A stretch of DNA of 64,000 nt from an uncultured Eisenbergiella sp. (GTDB taxonomy: Bacteria > Bacillota > Clostridia > Lachnospirales > Lachnospiraceae), in the NCBI GenBank assembly GCA_947598825.1, contig CANQFM010000010.1:1-64000 (forward strand). Reading direction: 5' to 3'. The position numbers and the translations under genes are program-made. Of the stretch, positions 19,342 to 27,047 are shown piece after piece; position 1 is the first letter of the stretch; every line of letters starts with the position of its first letter. The notes beneath the pieces were generated by a model. It was not told the origin of the DNA and searched no databases. It worked only from the letters and a program-made list of their open reading frames with translations.

Positions 19342-20616
19342 TCATTTATCGGATTTGTGCAATGTTGTTTTCGGGTCCTGCCGCACCCGTTCCACCTTCG
19401 GGTACAGGATCCTCTGGGCATGGTACAGGCTGTAGTGGCCGGAAAGCATATAGCTGACGGCAATGGCGATCAGATAACAGGGCGCGTGGGCAAAACCGAA
19501 CAGCTCAAAGCCGATCAGCAGCGCCGTAACGGGGCAGTTGGTGACGCCGCAGAAGACGGATACCATGCCGATGGCGGCGCACAGCGGGATATTGGCTCCA
19601 AACAAAGAGCCGAACAGCGCGCCGAAGGCGGCGCCGGTAAAAAAGGAGGGGACGATCTCGCCGCCCTTGTACCCTGCGCCGATGGTGATAGCAGTAAACA
19701 GGATCTTCAGAAGAAAGGCCCAGGGGATCACATGTCCCTCCAGGAATTGTTCGATGACGTCCATGCCCGGCCCCAGGTAGGCGTTGGTGCCAAGAAGGAG
19801 GGTCAGGCCGATGATCAGAAGACCGCCGGTGACGATGCGGACATAGGAATTTTTCAGGTAGGTCTTATACAGGGAATGGGAGACATAGAGGGCCTCGCAA
19901 AACAGGATGCTCACCAGCGCGCAGAGGATGCCGAGCAGCACCACCAGCAGGGCAAGGGGCAGCGTCAGATCCACGTTTTGCGTTACGATGAGCTGTTCGG
20001 CAGGGGCGTGCATGGCCCGGGCCAGGAAGTAGGCGACGAAGGAGGCCCAGATACAGGGCACCAGGGCGGGATAGTACAAAAACCCCACATCCGCCATTTC
20101 CATAGGAAGAAAAGCCGCCGCCATGGGTGTGGAAAAGAGGGCGGAAAAGGCGGCGCTGATGCCGCTCATGAGCAGGATGCGCCGGTCTTTTTTGTCGAAG
20201 TGCAGCCAGTCGCCTACGGATTTTCCGATACTGCCGCCGATCTGGACCGCCGCGCCCTCCCGGCCCACGGAGCCGCCGCAGAACACGGTCAGGATGGCGG
20301 AAACGAAGATCAGGAAGGCCATTTTCAACGGAATGTAGGCTTCGGTCTGGATGCATTCGATGACCGTATCCGTGCCGCCGTTGTTCTCATAATTGAAAAA
20401 GCGGTACAGCGCCACGATGATGATGCCTGCCACGGGCAGAAACAGGAGGATCCAGGGATTGGCCTCCCGAAGCTGGGTGGCGTTTTTCATGCCGAAATTG
20501 AACAGAATGCTGATCAGCCCCACCACCAGGCCCACGATCGTGGAAAGCGCGAGCCATCGGAGGAACTGGTTGAAATTGTCGGCGCTGTGAGAAAAAAGTT
20601 CTTTGTTAAAATGCAT
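19342..20616 (-). CDS. CLC family anion/proton transporter (CLC-F-like subgroup suspected)
   Basis: GGSVGREGAAVQIGGSIG, GYKGGEIVPSFFTGAAFGALFG; polytopic. Confidence 0.88.
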   Translation of the reverse strand: MHFNKELFSHSADNFNQFLRWLALSTIVGLVVGLISILFNFGMKNATQLREANPWILLFLPVAGIIIVALYRFFNYENNGGTDTVIECIQTEAYIPLKMAFLIFVSAILTVFCGGSVGREGAAVQIGGSIGKSVGDWLHFDKKDRRILLMSGISAAFSALFSTPMAAAFLPMEMADVGFLYYPALVPCIWASFVAYFLARAMHAPAEQLIVTQNVDLTLPLALLVVLLGILCALVSILFCEALYVSHSLYKTYLKNSYVRIVTGGLLIIGLTLLLGTNAYLGPGMDVIEQFLEGHVIPWAFLLKILFTAITIGAGYKGGEIVPSFFTGAAFGALFGSLFGANIPLCAAIGMVSVFCGVTNCPVTALLIGFELFGFAHAPCYLIAIAVSYMLSGHYSLYHAQRILYPKVERVRQDPKTTLHKSDK

Positions 20617-20731
20617 GAAGGCCTCTTCTTTTCTTTCGTTTTTGGGATTCCGCTATGCCAAAGCGGTCCCGTATCGTCCTTATTTTAACACTTCCGGGAG
20701 AAGGAATCAATTTCCTGAAGGAAAGAATCTC

Positions 20732-20761
20732 TTGACATAGGCCAAATCCCGGTTGTATACT
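20732..20761 (+). promoter_or_regulatory. SigA-like promoter upstream of ileS leader
   Basis: TTGACA - 18 nt - TATACT. Confidence 0.75.
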
Positions 20762-20797
20762 TAAAAAACACTGACAGGGATTTCTCTGTCAGATCGG

Positions 20798-21068
20798 AAA
20801 AAGACTGTGACGAAGCCAGTAAGCTGCATCCCAAAGTCCCAGAGAGCCGGCGGCGGTGGAAGCCGGCACGAGTAGGCGCAGCCCAAGATCCCTTCCGAGT
20901 CGCAGTGCCAAACGGCGTATGCCCAGTAGGTCCTGCCGCAGTTCCTGCGTTAAGGGGAGCCATATTTCCCGCAGATCCCGGATGATCGGGCGGGCGTATG
21001 CTGTAAAAGTGGTAGATGTGTCACAGGAAATGTGCCCCGTCCTTTTGCAAGGACGGGGCTTTGTTTTT
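20798..21068 (+). promoter_or_regulatory. T-box riboswitch leader (Ile-specific) upstream of ileS
   Basis: gacgaagccagtaag (GAYG..AGTA stem I motif), agagagccggcggcggtggaagccggc (AGAGAG plus apical stem), candidate ATC specifier in 'cagcccaagATCccttccgag', ...aagtggta..., terminator gccccgtccttttgcaaggacggggctttgttttt, then ileS. Confidence 0.75.
21033..21068 (+). terminator. Attenuator terminator of ileS T-box leader
   Basis: gccccgtcc-ttttgcaa-ggacggggc-tttgttttt. Confidence 0.85.
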
Positions 21069-21090
21069 ATGAAAAGAAAGGAGAGCATCC

Positions 21091-24000
21091 ATGTACCGCA
21101 AGGTGGACACGAATTTAAATTTTGTGGAGCGCGAGAAAAACATCGAAAAGTTCTGGCGCGAAAACGACATCTTTCAGAAGAGCATGAAGATCCGGGAAGG
21201 GAGTCCGACCTATACGTTTTACGACGGCCCGCCGACCGCCAACGGCAAACCCCATATCGGCCATCTGGAGACCCGCGTCATCAAGGATATGATCCCGCGC
21301 TATCGCACCATGAAGGGATATTTTGTGCCCCGCAAGGCCGGCTGGGATACTCACGGCCTGCCGGTGGAGCTGGAGGTGGAAAAGCAGCTCGGCCTGGATG
21401 GCAAGGATCAGATCGAGCAGTACGGGCTGGTGCCTTTCATCGATAAGTGCAAGGAGAGCGTCTGGAAATACAAGGGGATGTGGGAAGAGTTTTCCGGTAC
21501 CGTAGGCTTCTGGGCGGATATGGACAATCCCTACGTCACCTATCACGACGATTATATCGAGTCCGAATGGTGGGCCTTAAAGCAGATCTGGGAAAAAGGG
21601 CTTTTGTATAAGGGCTTTAAGATCGTGCCCTATTGCCCGCGCTGCGGGACGCCGCTGTCCGCGCAGGAGGTGGCCCAGGGGTATAAGGATGTGAAGGAGC
21701 GTTCCGCCATCGCCCGGTTTAAGGTGAAGGGGGAGGACGCCTATATCCTGGCCTGGACGACCACGCCCTGGACGCTTCCTTCTAATGTGGCCCTCTGCGT
21801 CAATCCGGATGAGAGCTATTGTAAGGTGAAGGCGGCGGACGGTTTTACCTATTATATGGCCGAGGCCCTTCTGGACACGGTGCTTGGGAAGCTGGCCAAA
21901 GAGGACGCGCCCGCTTATGAGATCCTGGAGCGCTATACCGGCAGGGAACTGGAATACAAGGAATACGAGCCGCTGTTTGACTGCGCGGTGGCCACCTGTG
22001 AAAGACAGCACAAAAAGGCGTTTTATGTTACCTGCGATACCTATGTTACGCTGACCGACGGTACGGGCGTGGTGCATATCGCTCCGGCCTTCGGCGAAGA
22101 TGACGCCAATGTGGGCCGTATTTATGACCTGCCCTTCGTGCAGTTGGTGGACGGCAAGGGCGAGATGACGCAGGAGACGCCCTGGGCTGGCGTTTTCGTC
22201 AAGAAGGCCGATCCCATGGTGCTGGAAGCGCTGGACAAGGCGGGCCTTCTGTTCTCCGCGCCCAAATTTGAACACAGCTATCCGCACTGCTGGCGCTGCG
22301 ACACGCCGCTGATCTATTATGCGAGGGAATCCTGGTTCATCAGGATGACTGCGGTGAAGGACGATCTGATTGCCAATAACAATACGGTCAACTGGATCCC
22401 GGATTCCATCGGCAAGGGCCGTTTCGGCGACTGGCTGGAGAACGTGCAGGACTGGGGGATCTCCCGGAACCGTTATTGGGGCACGCCGCTGAACGTGTGG
22501 GAGTGCGGCTGCGGCCATATGGAGTGCATCGGCAGCAGGCAGGAGCTTTTGGAGAAGTCCGGCAATGAAGAAGCGCTGACCGTGGAACTGCACCGTCCCT
22601 ATATCGATAAGATCACGGTAAACTGTCCGAAATGCGGCGGACAGATGCGCCGCGTGCCGGAGGTCATCGACTGCTGGTTTGATTCCGGCGCCATGCCCTT
22701 CGCGCAGCACCATTATCCTTTTGAGAATAAAGAGCTGTTCGAGCAGCAGTTCCCGGCCCAGTTCATTTCCGAGGCGGTGGATCAGACCAGGGGATGGTTT
22801 TATTCCCTGATGGCCGAGTCTACCCTGCTGTTCAATCGCTCTCCTTATGAGAACGTCATCGTCATGGGACATGTGCAGGACGAGAACGGTCAGAAAATGA
22901 GCAAGTCCAAGGGCAACGCCGTGGATCCCTTCGAGGCGCTGGAGCAGTACGGCGCGGACGCCAACCGCTGGTATTTCTTCACCGTGTCGGCGCCCTGGAT
23001 CCCCAAGCGTTACAGCGGCAAGGCGGTGCTGGAGGGGCAGCGCAAGTTCATGAGTACCCTGTGGAATACCTATGCGTTTTTCGTGCTTTACGCCAATATC
23101 GACGGCTTTAACGCGGCGGAGCATGAGCTGGACTATGAGAAGCTGCCAGTCATGGATAAATGGCTGCTGTCCCGGATGCACACGATGGTCAGGACGGTGG
23201 ATCAGAACCTGGATGCCTACCGGATCCCGGAAGCGGCCAGGGCTTTGGAAGATTTCGTGGACGAGATGAGCAACTGGTATGTGAGGAGAAGCCGGGAGCG
23301 CTTCTGGGCCAGGGGGATGGAGCAGGATAAGATCAACGCCTATATGACGCTGTATACGGCGCTTTTGACGGTGACCAAAGCCGCCGCGCCCATGATCCCC
23401 TTCCTGACGGAGGAAATTTATCAGAATCTCGTTCGCAGCGTAGATTCGGCCGCGCCGGAAAGCGTGCATCTGTGCGATTTTCCTGTCGCAGACGATTCGC
23501 AGATCGACGAGGTGCTGGAGGCCGATATGGCGCAGGCATTGAAGATCGTGGTCATGGGCCGCGCCTGCCGCAACGCCGCCAATATCAAAAACCGGCAGCC
23601 GATCGGCACCATGTTTGTCAAGACGGATAAAGCGCTGTCCGATTTCTATACGGCGATCATCGAGGATGAGCTGAATGTGAAAAAAGCGGTGTTTACCGAA
23701 GATGTACGGGATTTTACCACCTATACCTTCAAACCGCAGCTTCGCACGGTCGGCCCCAAATACGGCAAACTGCTGGGCGGTATCCGCAAATATCTGGAAG
23801 GGCTGGACGGCAATGCGGCCATGGACGAGCTGAACGAAAGCGGCGCGCTGCGCTTTGCGGTGAACGACGCAGCGGTGGAGCTGACCCGGGAGGATCTGCT
23901 CATTGAGATGAGCCAGAAGCCCGGTTATGTCTCCGAAGCGGACAACGTTATGACCGTGGTGCTGGATACCAATCTGACGGACGCGCTGGTGGAGGAAGGC

Positions 24001-24243
24001 TTTGTCTACGAGGTCATCAGTAAGATCCAGACGATGCGCAAGGACGCCGGATTTGAGGTGATGGACCATATCAGAGTCGCCGTCTGCGGCAACGGGAGGA
24101 TCGCCGGTATCGTGGCCGCCAACCGGGAGATGATCGCGGGCAAGGTGCTGGCCGACGAAATTGAGGCTGACCGCACCCTGGCCGTGTCCAGGGAGTGGAA
24201 TGTCAACGGTGAGAACGTGACCATCGGCGTGGAACGCGTATAA
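21091..24243 (+). CDS. ileS: Isoleucyl-tRNA synthetase
   Basis: YDGPPTANGKPHIGHLETRVIKDMIPRY (HIGH), MSKSKGNAVDPFE (KMSKS), WDTHGLPVELEVEKQLG. Confidence 0.98.
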   Translation: MYRKVDTNLNFVEREKNIEKFWRENDIFQKSMKIREGSPTYTFYDGPPTANGKPHIGHLETRVIKDMIPRYRTMKGYFVPRKAGWDTHGLPVELEVEKQLGLDGKDQIEQYGLVPFIDKCKESVWKYKGMWEEFSGTVGFWADMDNPYVTYHDDYIESEWWALKQIWEKGLLYKGFKIVPYCPRCGTPLSAQEVAQGYKDVKERSAIARFKVKGEDAYILAWTTTPWTLPSNVALCVNPDESYCKVKAADGFTYYMAEALLDTVLGKLAKEDAPAYEILERYTGRELEYKEYEPLFDCAVATCERQHKKAFYVTCDTYVTLTDGTGVVHIAPAFGEDDANVGRIYDLPFVQLVDGKGEMTQETPWAGVFVKKADPMVLEALDKAGLLFSAPKFEHSYPHCWRCDTPLIYYARESWFIRMTAVKDDLIANNNTVNWIPDSIGKGRFGDWLENVQDWGISRNRYWGTPLNVWECGCGHMECIGSRQELLEKSGNEEALTVELHRPYIDKITVNCPKCGGQMRRVPEVIDCWFDSGAMPFAQHHYPFENKELFEQQFPAQFISEAVDQTRGWFYSLMAESTLLFNRSPYENVIVMGHVQDENGQKMSKSKGNAVDPFEALEQYGADANRWYFFTVSAPWIPKRYSGKAVLEGQRKFMSTLWNTYAFFVLYANIDGFNAAEHELDYEKLPVMDKWLLSRMHTMVRTVDQNLDAYRIPEAARALEDFVDEMSNWYVRRSRERFWARGMEQDKINAYMTLYTALLTVTKAAAPMIPFLTEEIYQNLVRSVDSAAPESVHLCDFPVADDSQIDEVLEADMAQALKIVVMGRACRNAANIKNRQPIGTMFVKTDKALSDFYTAIIEDELNVKKAVFTEDVRDFTTYTFKPQLRTVGPKYGKLLGGIRKYLEGLDGNAAMDELNESGALRFAVNDAAVELTREDLLIEMSQKPGYVSEADNVMTVVLDTNLTDALVEEGFVYEVISKIQTMRKDAGFEVMDHIRVAVCGNGRIAGIVAANREMIAGKVLADEIEADRTLAVSREWNVNGENVTIGVERV

Positions 24244-24249
24244 AAGACT

Positions 24250-24281
24250 GGCCGGGGCGTATGCCCCGGCGTCGTTTTTTA
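24250..24281 (+). terminator. Rho-independent terminator after ileS
   Basis: gccggggc-gtat-gccccggc-gtcgtttttt. Confidence 0.85.
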
Positions 24282-24345
24282 CCGTCTTTTTGGAAAATTG
24301 CCCGTAAATTATCCGAAAAACCGTTATTTTTCTAAAAATCGGCGG

Positions 24346-24374
24346 TTGCGCATCCGGGAAAGTATTGGTATAAT
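24346..24374 (+). promoter_or_regulatory. SigA-like promoter for glgP
   Basis: TTGCGC - 17 nt - TATAAT. Confidence 0.65.
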
Positions 24375-24409
24375 TCCAGTTGAATTTATTGACTCTGAGG
24401 AGGAAAAGC

Positions 24410-26893
24410 ATGTTGCAGAAAACAGCGATCAAATTTGATAAAGAACAGTTTAAGAAGAGCGTCAGCGCCAGCGTCAAAGCGCTGTACCGCAAGACGCTGG
24501 AGGAGGCGGACCCGCAGCAGGTCTTTCAGGCGGTATCCTATGCGATCAAGGATGTGATCGTGGACAATTGGATGATCACGCAGAAGGAGTATGAGAAGCA
24601 GGATCCCAAGATGGTCTATTATATGTCCATGGAGTTTCTGATGGGCCGGGCGCTGGGCAACAACCTGATCAACCTGCAGTCCTATGAGGGCGTGAAGGAA
24701 GCGCTGGAGGAGCTGGGCGTGGATATCAACGTTGTGGAGGATCAGGAGCCCGATCCCGCCCTTGGAAACGGCGGCCTGGGCCGTCTGGCGGCCTGTTTTC
24801 TGGATTCTCTGGCGACTTTGGGCTATGCGGCCTACGGCTGCGGCATCCGTTATCGCTACGGGATGTTCAAGCAGGAGATCCGGGACGGTTTTCAGATCGA
24901 AGTGCCGGACAACTGGCTGGCGGACGGGTATCCCTTTGAACTGCGCCGCCCCGAGTATGCCAAGGAGATTAAGTTCGGCGGCTGGATCAGCACCAGCATG
25001 GATGAAAACGGCCGTTTCGTTTTCAAGCAGGAGGGCTATCAGTCCGTTCGCGCGATTCCCTATGATATGCCGATCGTCGGCTACGGCAACGGCATTGTGA
25101 ACACGCTGCGCATCTGGGATGCGGAGCCAGTGGAATGCTTCAGCCTGGATTCCTTTGACAAGGGCAATTATCAGAAGGCCGTGGAGCAGGAGAATATGGC
25201 TCGCAATATCGTCGAGGTTCTCTACCCCAACGACAATCATTACGCCGGGAAGGAACTGCGCTTAAAGCAGCAGTATTTCTTCATTTCCGCTTCCGTACAA
25301 GAGGCTGTGGCAAAATATATGAGGAACCACAAGGATATCCGGAAGTTCCATGAGAAGGTGACCTTCCAGCTCAACGACACCCATCCGACCGTGGCTGTGG
25401 CGGAGCTGATGCGGGTGCTGATGGACGATTATTATCTGACCTGGGACGAGGCGTGGGCAGTGACGACGAAGACCTGTGCCTATACCAACCATACGATTAT
25501 GTCCGAGGCGCTGGAGAAATGGCCCATCGAGCTGTTCTCCCGTCTGCTGCCCCGTATTTATCAGATCGTGGAAGAGATCAACAAGAGATTCGTGGCGCAG
25601 ATCCAGGAGCGCTATCCGGGCGACCATGAGAAGATCCGCAAGATGGCGATCATCTATGACGGACAGGTAAAGATGGCGCATCTGGCCATTTGCGCGGGCT
25701 TCTCCGTCAACGGTGTGGCGAGGCTGCATACGGAGATCTTAAAGAACCAGGAGCTGAAGGATTTCTATGAGATGATGCCGGAGAAGTTCAATAACAAGAC
25801 CAACGGCATTACCCAGAGGCGGTTTTTGCTGCACGGCAATCCGCTGCTGGCCAAATGGGTCACCGAGCATGTGGGCGACGACTGGATCACGGATCTTCCC
25901 AAGATCCACAAGCTGAGCGTCTATGCGGAGGATGAGAAGGCGCAGCAGGAGTTCATGAACATCAAGTATCAAAACAAGGTGCGTCTGGCCAGGTATATCC
26001 GGGAACACAACGGGATCGAGGTGGATCCTCGCTCCATTTTCGACGTGCAGGTGAAGCGGCTGCATGAGTATAAGCGCCAGTTGCTTAACATTCTCCATGT
26101 GATGTATCTTTACAACGAACTGAAGGATCATCCGGAGATGGATTTTTATCCCAGGACCTTTATTTTCGGCGCAAAGGCGGCGGCGGGCTACCAGATCGCG
26201 AAGCTGACCATCAAGCTGATCAATTCGGTGGCGGATGTGATCAACAACGATCCGGTGATCAACGGCAGGATCAAAGTCGTGTTTATTGAGAATTACCGCG
26301 TTTCCAACGCGGAACTGATCTTTGCGGCGGCGGATGTTTCCGAGCAGATCTCCACAGCCAGCAAGGAGGCGTCCGGTACAGGCAACATGAAGTTCATGTT
26401 AAACGGCGCCCTTACCCTGGGCACCATGGACGGCGCCAATGTGGAGATCGTAGAGGAAGTAGGAAAGGAGAACGCCTTTATCTTCGGCCTGAGTTCCGAC
26501 GAGGTGATCCGTTACGAAAACCAGGGCGGATATTATCCGATGGATATTTTCAACAACGATCAGGATATCCGCAGGGTGCTGATGCAGTTGATCAACGGCA
26601 CCTATTCCCAGGATACCGAGCTGTTCCGCCCGCTGTACAATTCGCTGCTCAATACCCAGAGTACCTCGAAGGCGGACACCTACTTTATCCTGGCGGATTT
26701 CAAGTCCTATGCGGAGGCGCAGCGCCGTGTGGAGGCGGCCTACCGGGACGAGAAGAACTGGGCCAGGAGCGCGATCCTGAACGTGGCTTGCTGCGGCAAG
26801 TTCACATCGGACCGCACCATCCAGGAGTATGTGGATGAGATGTGGCATCTGGATAAGGTAGAGCTTCCCAGGAAAGAAGAATTAACGAAATAA
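24410..26893 (+). CDS. glgP: Glycogen/maltodextrin phosphorylase
   Basis: YYMSMEFLMGRALGNNL, GNGGLGRLAACFLDSLATL, NDTHPTVAVAELMRVL, EASGTGNMKFMLNGALTLGTMDGANVEI (PLP site). Confidence 0.97.
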   Translation: MLQKTAIKFDKEQFKKSVSASVKALYRKTLEEADPQQVFQAVSYAIKDVIVDNWMITQKEYEKQDPKMVYYMSMEFLMGRALGNNLINLQSYEGVKEALEELGVDINVVEDQEPDPALGNGGLGRLAACFLDSLATLGYAAYGCGIRYRYGMFKQEIRDGFQIEVPDNWLADGYPFELRRPEYAKEIKFGGWISTSMDENGRFVFKQEGYQSVRAIPYDMPIVGYGNGIVNTLRIWDAEPVECFSLDSFDKGNYQKAVEQENMARNIVEVLYPNDNHYAGKELRLKQQYFFISASVQEAVAKYMRNHKDIRKFHEKVTFQLNDTHPTVAVAELMRVLMDDYYLTWDEAWAVTTKTCAYTNHTIMSEALEKWPIELFSRLLPRIYQIVEEINKRFVAQIQERYPGDHEKIRKMAIIYDGQVKMAHLAICAGFSVNGVARLHTEILKNQELKDFYEMMPEKFNNKTNGITQRRFLLHGNPLLAKWVTEHVGDDWITDLPKIHKLSVYAEDEKAQQEFMNIKYQNKVRLARYIREHNGIEVDPRSIFDVQVKRLHEYKRQLLNILHVMYLYNELKDHPEMDFYPRTFIFGAKAAAGYQIAKLTIKLINSVADVINNDPVINGRIKVVFIENYRVSNAELIFAAADVSEQISTASKEASGTGNMKFMLNGALTLGTMDGANVEIVEEVGKENAFIFGLSSDEVIRYENQGGYYPMDIFNNDQDIRRVLMQLINGTYSQDTELFRPLYNSLLNTQSTSKADTYFILADFKSYAEAQRRVEAAYRDEKNWARSAILNVACCGKFTSDRTIQEYVDEMWHLDKVELPRKEELTK

Positions 26894-26897
26894 AATG

Positions 26898-26944
26898 AGA
26901 ATGCCGGTTCGGGAACTGCGGTTTCCCGGGCCGGTATTTTTTTT
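26898..26944 (+). terminator. Rho-independent terminator after glgP
   Basis: atgccggttcgggaa ... ttcccgggccggtatttttttt. Confidence 0.75.
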
Positions 26945-27047
26945 GTGTCCGATCTGATTTTATACTTTTTTAATTGACTGTAAAAACTGCGGAGAGTAAG
27001 ATTATTTTGATTATGAAACGTTGTCCGTTATCGGAGGAACATAAGGG

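Noticed and set aside
19309-20688. 459-aa plus-strand ORF opposite the CLC gene
   Set aside because: Shadow ORF; Gly/Gln/Asp/His-rich nonsense translation.
20617-20720. Fluoride (crcB) riboswitch upstream of the CLC gene
   Set aside because: A hairpin (GGGACCGCTTTGGCATAGCGGAATCCC on minus strand) exists, but I could not match the conserved fluoride-riboswitch core by eye.
21577-24492. 971-aa ORF on the minus strand opposite ileS (and glgP start)
   Set aside because: Fully antisense to an unmistakable ileS; no recognisable domain, no RBS, composition (His/Arg/Gly/Val-rich) typical of antisense frames of codon-biased genes.
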